This document shows positions 7,506 through 16,546 of a stretch of 40,651 nt of DNA, piece after piece (positions within the stretch are counted from its first letter, which is position 1; the number at the start of each line of letters is the position of its first letter). The notes beneath the pieces are model-generated. The model did no database searches and was not told where the DNA came from. It saw only the letters and a program-made list of their open reading frames with translations. This DNA is from Acaudatibacter sp035532115. GTDB taxonomy: Bacteria > Pseudomonadota > Alphaproteobacteria > Caulobacterales > Caulobacteraceae. Both the position numbers and the translations under genes were made by a program. The stretch lies in assembly GCA_035532115.1 (NCBI GenBank), contig DATKRO010000090.1:1-40651 (forward strand), read 5' to 3'.

Positions 7506-8645
7506 ATGGCTCTCGACACCATGGATGGGTTCGTCCGCGATCGTTTCGCGGCGGTGCGCGACGCCTTCGAAGCCAATTTCACCAGAGGCGCCGACGTCGG
7601 CGCCTCGTTCTGCGCGACGCTCGAGGGCGAGACGGTGGTCGATCTCTGGGGCGGCCATGCCGACGAGGCCCGCACGCGGCCCTGGGAGAAGGACACCATC
7701 GTCAACGTCTATTCCACCACCAAGACGATGACGGCGCTCACCGCCCTGCTGGTCGCCGACCGCGGCGAACTCGATTTCGACGCGCCGGTGGCCAGGTACT
7801 GGCCGCAGTTCGCCGCCAACGGCAAGGCGCAGATCAAGGTCAGCCATCTGATGAGCCACGCCGCCGGCCTCTCCGGCTGGAAGCAGCCCCTGGCCAAGCA
7901 CGACCTCTACGACTGGGACAAGATGGTCGATCTGCTCGCCGCCCAGGCGCCGCTCTGGCCGCCGGGGACGCAGAGCGGCTATCACGCCCTCACCCAGGGC
8001 CATCTGGTGGGCGAGGTGATCCGCCGGATCACCGGCAGGTCGATCGGGCGCGTCTTTCGCGAGGAGATCGCCGAACCGCTGGGCGCCGACTTCTGGATCG
8101 GCCTGCCTGCCTCGCAGGACGCCCGCGTCGCCGACCTGATCGCACCGCCGCCCGGCGGCGCAATCGGCGACATGGTTCAGAGCGAGATCCAGGCGATCAC
8201 CCTCGACAACCCTGGCGTCGACGTCTCGGAGACCCGCACGCGCGCCTGGCGCGGCGCCGAGATCCCCGCCGCCGGCGGCACGGGCAACGCCCGCTCGATC
8301 GCCGAGATCCACGCGATTCTCGCCAATGGCGGCGTCGCCAAGGGCAGGCGGTTCATGTCGGAGGCCGGCTGCCGCAAGGCGCTGGAGCTGCAGATCGAGG
8401 GCGAGGACCTGATCTTCGGCGCCCCGGCGCGCTTTGGCATGGGCTTCGGCCTGCCGGGCCCGATGATCCAGCTGCCCAACCCCAACACCATCTTCTGGGG
8501 CGGTTACGGCGGCTCGCTGATCGTCATCGACATGGACGCGCGCACCACCTTCGCCTACGCGATGAACAAGATGGGCGCCGGCACCGTGGGCGACATGCGC
8601 GCCTTCAGCATCATCTCGGCCGCCTGGCAGGCGCTGGCGGCTTGA
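7506..8645 (+). CDS. Serine hydrolase, beta-lactamase/EstB-like family
   Basis: The 379-residue protein belongs to the penicillin-binding-protein-like esterases (family VIII/class C fold). It has the nucleophile motif S70-T-T-K73 and a tyrosine motif at Y159 (QSGYHALTQG). FWGGYGGSLIV near the C-terminus replaces the usual K-T-G box. No signal peptide is visible, so it is probably a cytoplasmic esterase or lactonase, not a periplasmic beta-lactamase. The ATG at 7506 has GAAGGAG eight bases before it; an upstream in-frame ATG at 7449 lacks such a site. The SDR gene follows after 28 bases and may share its transcript. Confidence 0.88.
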   Translation: MALDTMDGFVRDRFAAVRDAFEANFTRGADVGASFCATLEGETVVDLWGGHADEARTRPWEKDTIVNVYSTTKTMTALTALLVADRGELDFDAPVARYWPQFAANGKAQIKVSHLMSHAAGLSGWKQPLAKHDLYDWDKMVDLLAAQAPLWPPGTQSGYHALTQGHLVGEVIRRITGRSIGRVFREEIAEPLGADFWIGLPASQDARVADLIAPPPGGAIGDMVQSEIQAITLDNPGVDVSETRTRAWRGAEIPAAGGTGNARSIAEIHAILANGGVAKGRRFMSEAGCRKALELQIEGEDLIFGAPARFGMGFGLPGPMIQLPNPNTIFWGGYGGSLIVIDMDARTTFAYAMNKMGAGTVGDMRAFSIISAAWQALAA

Positions 8646-8673
8646 ACACGACCAGACCGTTGGGAGACGACGC

Positions 8674-9642
8674 ATGAAGGATTTCGCGGGCAGGTTCGCC
8701 GTGATCACGGGCGGAGGCACCGGCATGGGGCGCGAGCTGGCGCGCCAGCTGGTGGCCGAGGGCTGCAACGTCGCCATGTGCGACGTCTCGGCCGCCAACA
8801 TGGCCGAGACCCGGCGGCTCTGCGCCCAGGATTCGCCGCAGGGGACCCGCGTGACCACCCACGTCGCCGACGTCTCCATCGAGGACCAGATGAACCGGTT
8901 CGCGCGCGAGGTCGCCGCCGAGCAGGATACCGACAAGATCCACCTGCTCTTCAACAATGCCGGCATCGGCGGCGGCGGCAGCTTCGTGACCTCGCCCCGC
9001 GCCGAATGGGACAAGACCTTCGCGGTGTGCTGGGGCGGCGTCTATCATGGCACCCGCGCCTTCCTGCCGATGCTGATGAGGGCCAGCGAGGGCCACATCG
9101 TCAACACCTCCAGCGTCAATGGCTTCTGGGCCTCGCTCGGGCCCCAGACGGCGCACACCGCCTACAGCGCCGCCAAGTTCGCGGTGAAGGGCTTCACCGA
9201 GGCGCTGATCAACGACCTGAAGCTGAATGCGCCGCATCTGAAGTGCTCGGTGGTCATGCCCGGCCACATCGGCACCGAAATCGTCGCCAATTCCCGGAAG
9301 GTGCTGACCGGCTCGGAAGCCGACGCCCTCGACGCCGCGACCCTGGCGGCCACGCGGCGCCGGCTCGCGGCGATGGGGATGGAGGCCGACAAGCTGGGCG
9401 ACGCCGAGATCCAGGCGATGGCCGCCGAGCAGGCCCGGCGCTTCCGCGACGACGCGCCCACCACGGCGGCCCAGGCGGCGAAGATCATCCTCGACGGCGT
9501 CCGGACCGACACCTGGCGCGTCCTCGTCGGCGAGGACGCCCAGCGCATGGACCGCCTGGTCCGCGCCGATCCGGAGCACGCCTACGAGCCGGGGTTCTTC
9601 CAGCGCCTCGCCGAAGAGGTCGGCTGGCGCCTCGGCGGCTGA
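8674..9642 (+). CDS. Short-chain dehydrogenase/reductase (SDR)
   Basis: This 322-residue NAD(P)-dependent oxidoreductase has the classical SDR signatures: VITGGGTGMGREL (cofactor), LLFNNAGIGGGG, NTSSVNG with the catalytic Ser, and YSAAKFA with Tyr and Lys. The C-terminal extension of about 80 residues (KVLTGSEADALDAATL onward) is longer than in the shortest SDRs. GGGAGACGACGC precedes the ATG. It is encoded directly after a serine hydrolase, a pairing that suggests a small catabolic operon. The substrate is unknown. Confidence 0.92.
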   Translation: MKDFAGRFAVITGGGTGMGRELARQLVAEGCNVAMCDVSAANMAETRRLCAQDSPQGTRVTTHVADVSIEDQMNRFAREVAAEQDTDKIHLLFNNAGIGGGGSFVTSPRAEWDKTFAVCWGGVYHGTRAFLPMLMRASEGHIVNTSSVNGFWASLGPQTAHTAYSAAKFAVKGFTEALINDLKLNAPHLKCSVVMPGHIGTEIVANSRKVLTGSEADALDAATLAATRRRLAAMGMEADKLGDAEIQAMAAEQARRFRDDAPTTAAQAAKIILDGVRTDTWRVLVGEDAQRMDRLVRADPEHAYEPGFFQRLAEEVGWRLGG

Positions 9643-9660
9643 TCGGCTGGCCGCCGACGG

Positions 9661-11304
9661 CTAAAGCTCGCCGCGCGCGGCCAGGGCCTTGATGCGGTCG
9701 GCGGTGCGCAGGGCGATGGCGGTGATGGTCAGCGAGGGGTTGACGCCGCCGGTGGTGGGAAAGACCGAGCCGTCGCAGACCCACAGGTTGGGGACATCCC
9801 AGCTGCGGCAGTCGGCGTCGACGACGCTGGTCTCGCGATCGAAACCCATGCGCGCGGTGCCCGCCAGATGGTTGGTGTCGTCTTCCTGGCGGAAGATCTC
9901 CTGCGCGCCGACCGCCTCGAGGCTGGTCTGCATCTGTCCCAGGGCGTGCTGGATCAGCGCCTTGTCGTTGTCGCCCCAGCCATAGGTGACGCGCGCGACC
10001 TTGAGACCATACTGGTCGACCTCGTCGTCCAGGGTCACGCGATTGGCTTCGTTGGGCAGCATCTCGCCCACCATCTTCAAGCCTACCTGATGATTGTACT
10101 TGGCCATCGCGTCGCGCAGCTCCTGCCCCCAGAGCCCGCGCGCGCTGGTCTGGATCGTCGCCCATTCGATGGGGAGCGGCCCCTGCGCCATCCAGCAATA
10201 GCCCCCGGCGAAGTCCTTTTCGTCGTCGTAGTTCCAGTGCTCGGTGATCGCCAGGGAGGGCGGACCCTTGTACCAGCGCACCTCCTGCCGCATCGTCCCG
10301 AACACCGCCTGGTTGGACTGGGTCATCAGGTTTCTGCCCACGAGCCCGGAACTGTTGGCGAGCCCGTCGGGGCAGCGATCGTCGGCGGAGGCCAGCAGCA
10401 GGCGCGGCGTCTCGATCGCATAGCCGGCCACGACCACGTTGCGCGCCCGCTGGAACCGCCAGCGGCCCTCGCGGACATAGTGGACGCCCGTGACTCGGCC
10501 GGCGCCGTTCGTCTCGATGCGCCCGACCATCGCCAGGTCGCGGATCTCCGCGCCGGCTTTCAGGGCGCGGGGGATGAAGGTGACGAGCTGGCTCTGCTTG
10601 GCGTTGGTGGAACAGCCGAACCGGCAAAAGCCGCGATAGACGCACGGCGGCGAGGCGCCGTGCGGCGCCGAGACCGTGGCCAGGGGCGTCGCCGTCCATG
10701 CGATGCCCATCGCCTCGCAGCCGCGCGCCAGGATCTCCGCGGCGCCGTTCATTTCGTGGGCGCGATAGGGGTAGGCCGGTCGTTTCGGGCCCCACGGATA
10801 GCGCATCGGACCGGAGATGCTGAGCGCCCGCTCGGCCCTGGTGTAATAGCCCCACATCTCGCGCCAATCGAGCGGCCAGTCCGCCCCGTACCCAAGCGCG
10901 CTGCGCGACTTGAACCACTCGGGGCGAAAGCGCAGCGAAACCATGGCGAAATGCACCGTGCTGCCGCCGACGGCCTTGCCGCTGTTCTTGCCGCCCATGG
11001 TGATCGGGTTCGCCCCATCGACCACGCGCGGATCGTTCCAGTAGAGCTTGCTCTGATCCATCTCGTCGGAGGCAAAGTCCTCCAGCGGCCGGAAATAGGG
11101 GCCGGCGTCGAAGCCGACGACGGAAAAGCCGCCCTCCGCCAGGCGCGCGATCAGGGGAGCGCCGCCGGCGCCGGTCCCCACCACGGCGAAGTCGACGGCC
11201 TCGTCGTCGTCGAACTGGCGCATCGCGACCCAGCCGCCCGGCTTGAACACGTCAGGAGCGCGACCCGCCGCCGCGCGCGGGGCGGCGAAGGGATCAGCCG
11301 ACAT
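9661..11304 (-). CDS. GMC-family FAD oxidoreductase (gluconate 2-dehydrogenase flavoprotein-like)
   Basis: The 547-residue protein has the FAD-binding motif VDFAVVGTGAGGAPLI near residue 45. A Cys-containing segment follows (CVYRGFCRFGC), and the GMC C-terminal signatures are present: NHLAGTARMG with the catalytic His, then GGVNPSLTITAIALRTADRI. It likely oxidises a sugar acid or alcohol and passes electrons on through partner subunits. I chose ATG 11304 (MSADPFAAP) because it overlaps the subunit-3-like gene by 11 bases; the longer upstream frame looks noncoding. It is the last gene of the leftward operon. Confidence 0.88.
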   Translation of the reverse strand: MSADPFAAPRAAAGRAPDVFKPGGWVAMRQFDDDEAVDFAVVGTGAGGAPLIARLAEGGFSVVGFDAGPYFRPLEDFASDEMDQSKLYWNDPRVVDGANPITMGGKNSGKAVGGSTVHFAMVSLRFRPEWFKSRSALGYGADWPLDWREMWGYYTRAERALSISGPMRYPWGPKRPAYPYRAHEMNGAAEILARGCEAMGIAWTATPLATVSAPHGASPPCVYRGFCRFGCSTNAKQSQLVTFIPRALKAGAEIRDLAMVGRIETNGAGRVTGVHYVREGRWRFQRARNVVVAGYAIETPRLLLASADDRCPDGLANSSGLVGRNLMTQSNQAVFGTMRQEVRWYKGPPSLAITEHWNYDDEKDFAGGYCWMAQGPLPIEWATIQTSARGLWGQELRDAMAKYNHQVGLKMVGEMLPNEANRVTLDDEVDQYGLKVARVTYGWGDNDKALIQHALGQMQTSLEAVGAQEIFRQEDDTNHLAGTARMGFDRETSVVDADCRSWDVPNLWVCDGSVFPTTGGVNPSLTITAIALRTADRIKALAARGEL

Positions 11305-11935
11305 GATCGTTCTCGCGGCGTGCGCGCAACTCCTGGCCCGGCCTGGCTTCGGTCGCTTCCCAGGGATCGCGCCGGTCCAGCGCCATGCGCACATAGCCGC
11401 GCGGGCTGGCCGGGCCGCCAAAGCCGATCTCGTTCCAGGCCACCGGATGGGCATAGTAGGCGTGGGTGATGTCCGGGATCACGCGATGGGCGAAGAAGAG
11501 GGCGCAGGGCATCTGGCCCCACGCCTCGCCGGTGAGTTCGCCCTTCTGCATGCGCTGCAGCAGCAGATGCTGGCGCTCGGGGGCGAGCGCGTCGAACCAG
11601 GCGCCGTCCAGCAGCTTCGCTTCCTGGTCCAGCGCCGCCAGCCCCTGCCGCCAGGCTTCCCCCTGCGGCGGCATCGCCGCATAGCGATAGCCGTCCAGGA
11701 GACTCTCCCGCATCTTCAGATCCACATAGGCGGGCAGGGGAACCGGCGGACGATCGCGGGGCTGCGGCATGATCTGTTCGCAGACGGCGCCGAGGCAGCG
11801 CCACTCCGCGGCGGTGAAGAAGCGCGGCTCGCGCGGGGCGGCGAGGCGGGCGTCGATCACCGCCCGGGTCTGCGCGTTCCACGACTGCGTCCAGCGCTTG
11901 GCGAGCACGTCGTAACCGGGATAGCGGTCGCTCAT
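11294..11935 (-). CDS. Gluconate 2-dehydrogenase subunit 3-family protein
   Basis: The 213-residue protein shows the small-subunit pattern FFTAAEWRCLGAVCEQIMPQ near residue 40, and later ITHAYYAHPVAWNEIGFGGPASPRGY. In this family it accompanies a GMC flavoprotein, as here, where the genes overlap by 11 bases. No twin-arginine signal is visible at the N-terminus (MSDRYPGYDVLAKRW), unlike many periplasmic members, so the complex may be cytoplasmic-facing. The ATG overlaps the stop of the upstream membrane protein gene by four bases. Confidence 0.82.
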   Translation of the reverse strand: MSDRYPGYDVLAKRWTQSWNAQTRAVIDARLAAPREPRFFTAAEWRCLGAVCEQIMPQPRDRPPVPLPAYVDLKMRESLLDGYRYAAMPPQGEAWRQGLAALDQEAKLLDGAWFDALAPERQHLLLQRMQKGELTGEAWGQMPCALFFAHRVIPDITHAYYAHPVAWNEIGFGGPASPRGYVRMALDRRDPWEATEARPGQELRARRENDHVG

Positions 11936-12879
11936 CTCTGGCGCGTCTCGAGCAGGGTGAGCGCGGCCAGTCCTGCCAGGGCGAGCCCGGTGAACGAAGG
12001 CGGGGCCGGGATGGGCGGGCCGTTGAGGAGGTTCTGGCGCCAATTGCGCCACCCGCCCATGTTGCGCGCCACCCCCAAGACGTGAAAGCCGGCGCCGGCG
12101 AAGCCGAGCGCAGCGGTCAGGCGCAGCCACCAGCGAGTCAGCCGGTGGCTGTCGCGGGCCCGGCCGACGGCGGCCGCGCTCAGCAGCGCGGCCCCTAAGG
12201 GCGGAACGGTGACCGGCAGGAACATGAAGGGATCGTGATAGGCGCCGCGCAGATGCAGCAGTCCGGCTTCCGCCGCCGCGCCCAGCAGCCCGACGGCGGT
12301 CCCGGCCGCGACCACCCGTCCGGCGTCGACGCCGGCGATGGCGGGCGCCGCGCGGGGGCTGTTGTCCCTCGTCCGCTCGGCCAGAAGGCCCAGCGCTCCC
12401 GAGACGACGAGCGCGCCCGGCGCGCCGATGGGCGCCGAATAGAACAGGTTCTGAAGGGAGAAGCCGCCCGGCTTCTTGCCGACGTTGTAGATGTGAAAGC
12501 CGGTGCCGATGAGGCCGATCAGGGCCGCCGCGGCATAGGCCGCGTCGCGGACGGGGTGGAGAACGCGGCGGTCGTCGCCGCTTCCATGGATGCCGGCGGC
12601 CAGCGACAGCGCCGCGCCGGCCAGGGGGGCGAACATGGCCTTGTTGTGGAACGACCCGCGGTAGTGTTCCACGGCGCTGTCCAGCAACACCGAGCCCGCG
12701 ACGACGCACGAGGCGCGGTTCAGCCGACGACCGGCGCGCGCCGCCACGTCGGGGTCGAAGGATGCGCAGCGCAGCGCAGGCGCCGTCGCGCGAACCCGGG
12801 CCGCGGGCGCGCGCAGCCGGTTCAGGCGCCGCGGCGCCACGCCGGGCGAGCCGGCGGCGATCGAGGGAGCCGCGCGCAC
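11932..12879 (-). CDS. Membrane protein with internal duplication, paired histidines
   Basis: I do not recognise a named family. The 315-residue protein has several hydrophobic segments and two copies of one unit. Residues 55-170 and 192-310 share H-x-RG-x2-H-x3-M-x-x-P (H72/H78 and H209/H215), G-x-GFH-x3-V (H129 and H266), then QNL and an AP-rich hydrophobic end. Histidines at matching membrane-edge positions could bind haem or metal. Overlaps with the dehydrogenase subunit genes on one side and a 3-base gap to the thiamine-diphosphate enzyme on the other suggest a membrane anchor or electron acceptor; this is inference. The basic N-terminal 55 residues may be partly untranslated if a later start is used. 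Confidence 0.7.
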   Translation of the reverse strand: MRAAPSIAAGSPGVAPRRLNRLRAPAARVRATAPALRCASFDPDVAARAGRRLNRASCVVAGSVLLDSAVEHYRGSFHNKAMFAPLAGAALSLAAGIHGSGDDRRVLHPVRDAAYAAAALIGLIGTGFHIYNVGKKPGGFSLQNLFYSAPIGAPGALVVSGALGLLAERTRDNSPRAAPAIAGVDAGRVVAAGTAVGLLGAAAEAGLLHLRGAYHDPFMFLPVTVPPLGAALLSAAAVGRARDSHRLTRWWLRLTAALGFAGAGFHVLGVARNMGGWRNWRQNLLNGPPIPAPPSFTGLALAGLAALTLLETRQR

Positions 12880-12882
12880 CGC

Positions 12883-14667
12883 CTAGCCCTTGTGCGGCAG
12901 GACGGTCTCGAGCACTTCCTCGAGGCTGTTCTTCAGCACGCTGCCAAGCTCCGGCTCGGTCGGCATCATGGTCATGAAGTGCTCGGCATCCTTGAGGGTG
13001 ATGTGAGGCGGCAGCGGCGGCACGTTGGGGTCGGTGTAGGCTTCCAGCACCACCGGGCGATCGGAAGCGAGCGCCTCGTCCCATGCCGCGCCTATCTTGT
13101 CGGGATCGTTCACGAAAATCCCCTTCAGCCCGATCAGGTCGGCATAGCGGGCGTAGGGAAAATCCGGGATGGACTGGGTCAGCTCGGTCTTGCCCTCGCC
13201 GAGCTGGATGCGCTCCTCCCAGGTCACCTGGTTGAGGTCGCGGTTGTTCAGCACCAGGACGATCAGCCTCGGGTTCGACCACTGGCGCCAGTATTTGCCG
13301 ATCGTGATCATCACGTTGATGCCGTTCATCTGCATCGCGCCATCGCCCATGCAGGCGATCACCGTCCGGTCCGGAAACGCCATCTTGGCCGCCATCGCGT
13401 AGGGGGTGCCCGCGCCCAGCGACGCCAGGCCGCCCGAGAGCGACGCCTTCATGCCTCGCCGCATCTTCAGGTCGCGCGCGAACCAGTTGGCCGCCGAGCC
13501 GGAATCGGCGGTGACGATCGCCTCGTCGGGCAGGCGGGGCGACAGTTCCCAGAAGACGCGTTGCGGGTTGATCGGATCGGCCCCGCTCATCGCCCGCGCC
13601 TCCAGCACCTTCCACCAGTCGTTCAGGCCAGCGGCGATCTGGTCGCGCCAGGCGGCGTCGGTCTTTTGCACGAGCAGCGGCAGCAGCGCGTCGAGCGTTG
13701 CGGCGGCGTCTCCGACGAGGTTCACCTCCATGGGATAGCGCAGCGAAAGGTTGGCCCCATTGATGTCGATCTGCACGCCGCGCGCGCGTCCGGGCTTGGG
13801 CAGGAATTCGCTGTAGGGGAAGGCGGAGCCGACCATCAGGAAGGTGTCGCAGCCTTTCATCAGATCCCAGCTCGGCTTGGTTCCCAGGAGTCCCAGCGAG
13901 CCGGTGACCCAGGGCAGGTCGTCCGGCAGCGCCGCCTTGCCGAGGAGCGCCTTGGCCGCCCCCGCGCCCAGCCTGTCGGCCACGGCGATCACCTGGTCCG
14001 TTGCTTCCAGCGCGCCGGCGCCGACCAGGATGGCGACCTTGTCGCCGGCGTTCAGCACCTTGGCCGCGGCGCGCAGACCGGCCTCTTCCGGGACCTTGGC
14101 CTCGGCCGCAAAGCCCACCCCGGTGTGGGTGTAGCCATGCTCGAGCGGGGCATCCTCGTATTTCATCAACTGCAGGTCGTTGGGGAGGATGACGCAGGTG
14201 ACCGACCGCTTGGCCTGGGCGATCCGCACCGCCCGGTCGATGATCGTTCGCACCTGGCTCGGGAGCGTGCCGGTGGCGACGTACTCGCTGGCCACGTCCT
14301 TGAACAGGGTCTGCAGGTCCACCTCCTGCTGGAACGAGGCGCCGATCGACTGGCGCGCCTGCTGGCCGACGATGGCGACGACCGGCACGTGGTCCATCTT
14401 GGCGTCGTAAAGCCCGTTCAGAAGGTGGATCGCGCCGGGGCCGGAGGTGGCGTAGCAAAGGCCGACGCCGCCGGTGAACTTGGCGTGCGCGCTCGCCATG
14501 AAGGCCGCCATCTCCTCATGGCGGACCTGGACGTACTCCATCGCGTTCCCGCCGCGCTCGAGCGCCACGTCCAGGCCGCCGACCCCGTCGCCGGGATAGC
14601 CGAAGACGCGCGTGAGCCCCCACTCGTTCAGCCTGTGCCAGACGAACTCGCTGACGTTCATGCTCAT
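12883..14667 (-). CDS. Thiamine-diphosphate enzyme, pyruvate oxidase/dehydrogenase (PoxB)-like
   Basis: The 594-residue protein has the three domains of the acetolactate synthase/pyruvate oxidase family. VRHEEMAAFMA carries the ThDP-activating Glu. The middle domain includes VAILVGAGALEAT. The C-terminal domain has the ThDP motif GDGAMQMNGINVMIT ending in LVLNN. It most resembles quinone-dependent pyruvate dehydrogenases, which make acetate and feed electrons to the membrane. A quinone link would suit the downstream membrane protein and flavoprotein. Acetolactate synthase-like or other decarboxylase activity cannot be excluded. ATG 14667 has GGAG upstream; an ATG two codons later is also possible. 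It heads the operon behind a GGAAC-type stress promoter. Confidence 0.82.
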   Translation of the reverse strand: MSMNVSEFVWHRLNEWGLTRVFGYPGDGVGGLDVALERGGNAMEYVQVRHEEMAAFMASAHAKFTGGVGLCYATSGPGAIHLLNGLYDAKMDHVPVVAIVGQQARQSIGASFQQEVDLQTLFKDVASEYVATGTLPSQVRTIIDRAVRIAQAKRSVTCVILPNDLQLMKYEDAPLEHGYTHTGVGFAAEAKVPEEAGLRAAAKVLNAGDKVAILVGAGALEATDQVIAVADRLGAGAAKALLGKAALPDDLPWVTGSLGLLGTKPSWDLMKGCDTFLMVGSAFPYSEFLPKPGRARGVQIDINGANLSLRYPMEVNLVGDAAATLDALLPLLVQKTDAAWRDQIAAGLNDWWKVLEARAMSGADPINPQRVFWELSPRLPDEAIVTADSGSAANWFARDLKMRRGMKASLSGGLASLGAGTPYAMAAKMAFPDRTVIACMGDGAMQMNGINVMITIGKYWRQWSNPRLIVLVLNNRDLNQVTWEERIQLGEGKTELTQSIPDFPYARYADLIGLKGIFVNDPDKIGAAWDEALASDRPVVLEAYTDPNVPPLPPHITLKDAEHFMTMMPTEPELGSVLKNSLEEVLETVLPHKG

Positions 14668-14727
14668 GGGAGACTCCAGGAAGGCTGGGACGCTCTCCGC
14701 GGAGCCCGCACGTGAATTGCTGGGAAC

Positions 14728-14752
14728 TACGTTTCAGACTTGCAGATGTTCC
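14728..14752 (-). promoter_or_regulatory. Candidate general-stress (EcfG-type sigma) promoter
   Basis: On the minus strand GGAAC (14752-14748), 16 bases, then CGTA (14731-14728) resembles the GGAAC-N16/17-CGTT consensus of alphaproteobacterial EcfG/SigT. Transcription would begin about 55 bases before the ATG of the thiamine-diphosphate enzyme. The same GGAAC-N16-CGTA lies before the CsbD-like gene. The box is also flanked by the inverted pair gggaac/gttccc. Confidence 0.5.
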
Positions 14753-14843
14753 CCGCCAGGGCGCGATCTTCAGCCGGACGCCGATCTCGCGGCGGCGAGC
14801 GCCTGAAGGCGGGAACCGCATCGCCGCCATCGGGTTGGCCCGG

Positions 14844-15746
14844 ATGGCGCCAGCGCCTCAGGTCGATATCGAGGTCGTGCTGGACGCCGGCGCGACCATC
14901 GGCGAATCGCCGACCTGGTGCGCCCGGGAACGCGCCCTCTACTGGATCGACGTCAAGGCGCCGGCGCTGCACCGCTACGACCCGACGACGGGCGCGCGGC
15001 GGACATGGACCCTGTCGAGCGATGTCGGCGGTTTTGGCCTCCTCGCCGACACCGCCGGCGCGGTCGTGGCCCTGCGCCAGGGCATGTTCTTGCTGGACTT
15101 CGCCACCGGCGCGCTCCGGCCGCTGGCGCCGCCGCCGTTCGATCCGGCTCTGTTCCGCTTCAACGAGGGCGCTTGCGACTGCGCCGGCCGATTTTGGATC
15201 GGCGTGATGTTCGACCCGCTCGAGATCCGCGCCGAACCTCGGAAGGCCGCTCTGCACAGCTTCTGCTTCGAGGGCGGCCTGCGCCCGGAGCCTGACGCCG
15301 CCGAGCTGCACAATGGCATGGCCTGGAGCCTCGATGGGCGCACGTTCTATCTCGCCCACAGCCGGAGCGGCGAGATCTTCGCCCATGCTTTCGATCCGGC
15401 GCGCGGCCGGATCGGGGCGCCCAGGCTGTTCGCACGGCTGGCGCCCACGCTCGGCCTGCCCGACGGGGCCGCGGTCGATGCCGAGGGCGGCTATTGGAGC
15501 GCCTGCCATGGCGGCGGCCGGCTTCGCCGCCTCCGGGCGGACGGGACCCTGGACCGCGACGTGCTGCTGCCGGTGAGCCAGCCGACCATGTGCGCCTTCG
15601 GCGGCGAGAACCTGGACGTGATGTACGTCACCAGCGCCAGGGACAAGCTCTCCCCCGAGCAGTTGGCGCGCGAACCCCTCGCCGGGGCGCTGCTTCGCCT
15701 GCGGCCCGGCGAGCGCGGCATCTCCCGGCCCTGCACGGTGCGATGA
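14844..15746 (+). CDS. SMP-30/gluconolactonase/LRE-like lactonase
   Basis: The 300-residue beta-propeller has the metal-site positions of the SMP-30 family: Glu in TIGESPTW, Asn in FRFNEGACD, Asn in ELHNGMAWSLDG and Asp in LPDGAAVDAEGGYW. Such enzymes open sugar or aromatic lactones, which fits the nearby sugar-acid dehydrogenase genes on the other strand. I chose ATG 14844 because family homology starts directly after it; the frame is open back to 14712 but that stretch overlaps the stress promoter and looks noncoding. No strong ribosome-binding site is visible. Confidence 0.87.
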   Translation: MAPAPQVDIEVVLDAGATIGESPTWCARERALYWIDVKAPALHRYDPTTGARRTWTLSSDVGGFGLLADTAGAVVALRQGMFLLDFATGALRPLAPPPFDPALFRFNEGACDCAGRFWIGVMFDPLEIRAEPRKAALHSFCFEGGLRPEPDAAELHNGMAWSLDGRTFYLAHSRSGEIFAHAFDPARGRIGAPRLFARLAPTLGLPDGAAVDAEGGYWSACHGGGRLRRLRADGTLDRDVLLPVSQPTMCAFGGENLDVMYVTSARDKLSPEQLAREPLAGALLRLRPGERGISRPCTVR

Positions 15747-15844
15747 AGCGCAACCCAGCCGCCTCGGGCGGCCGGAACGAGAGTTCGGCGCGGATCGAAG
15801 CATCGGCGCTGGGCGCGCGGCCGAGGGCGGGCTAGCGTCGGAGC

Positions 15845-16525
15845 ATGCGGGAAGGCCCCGACATCGCACGCATCGGCGCTCTCGTCGGCGATCCGGCGCG
15901 CACGCACATGCTGACGGCGCTCTGCGCCGGTCAGGCGCTCACCGCCGGCGAGCTGGCGCGCGAGGCGGGCGTGACCCCGCAGACCGCCTCCTCGCATCTG
16001 GCCAAGCTCGTCCAGGGCGCCCTGGTCCGGCCGCGCCGGCAGGGTCGTTGCATCTATTATGCGCTGGCGAGCGACGAGGTCGCCGAACTGCTCGAGGCGA
16101 TCACCGGCATCGCCGAGGCGGCGGGCTGCCGGCGCACCCGGCCCGGACCTCGCGACGCGGCGATGCGGCGCGCCCGGATCTGCTACGACCACATGGCCGG
16201 CGATCTCGGCGTCGCCATGCTGGAGAGCCTGATCCGCCGCGGCGTCATCGAGGATCGCGCCGGCGCCCTGAGCCTCGGCGGCGCAGGCGCCGGCTTCGCC
16301 GGCGACTTCGGCATCGATACCGGCGCCCTCGCCGCAGGCCGGCGACCGCTCTGCAGGGCCTGCCTCGACTGGAGCGTGCGCCGCAACCACCTCGCCGGCT
16401 CACTGGGCAAGGCGCTGCTCGACCAGATCCTGGCGCGCGGCTGGGCGCGCCGGGCCCCGGGCGGCCGCGCCCTCGCCTTCAGCGCCGCCGGCCTCTGCGC
16501 CTTCGAGAGCACGTTGAGCGGCTGA
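15845..16525 (+). CDS. ArsR-family transcriptional regulator
   Basis: The 226-residue protein has an ArsR winged helix in residues 1-95 (LTAGELAREAGVTPQTASSH as the recognition region, then GRCIYYALAS as the wing). A C-terminal half of about 120 residues contains C-x2-C (PLCRACLDW) and an RNHLAG segment. The tail is often seen in members that pair with stress or detoxification genes, but I cannot name the effector. It is encoded 98 bases after the lactonase gene on the same strand and converges with the secreted-protein gene. No operator palindrome was seen upstream. Confidence 0.82.
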   Translation: MREGPDIARIGALVGDPARTHMLTALCAGQALTAGELAREAGVTPQTASSHLAKLVQGALVRPRRQGRCIYYALASDEVAELLEAITGIAEAAGCRRTRPGPRDAAMRRARICYDHMAGDLGVAMLESLIRRGVIEDRAGALSLGGAGAGFAGDFGIDTGALAAGRRPLCRACLDWSVRRNHLAGSLGKALLDQILARGWARRAPGGRALAFSAAGLCAFESTLSG

Positions 16526-16546
16526 CGCGGCGTTTCGGGCGCGTCG

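Noticed and set aside
9661..11454. 597-residue version of the GMC oxidoreductase
   Set aside because: The extra N-terminus overlaps the subunit-3-like gene and is low-complexity; ATG 11304 gives the normal start.
12235..14715. Long plus-strand frame antisense to the thiamine-diphosphate enzyme
   Set aside because: It is Arg/His/Gly-rich shadow coding typical of GC-rich DNA; the minus-strand protein has clear motifs. The same holds for 4052-6637 (minus), 17362-20919 (plus), 22375-23991 (plus) and 24859-26313 (plus).
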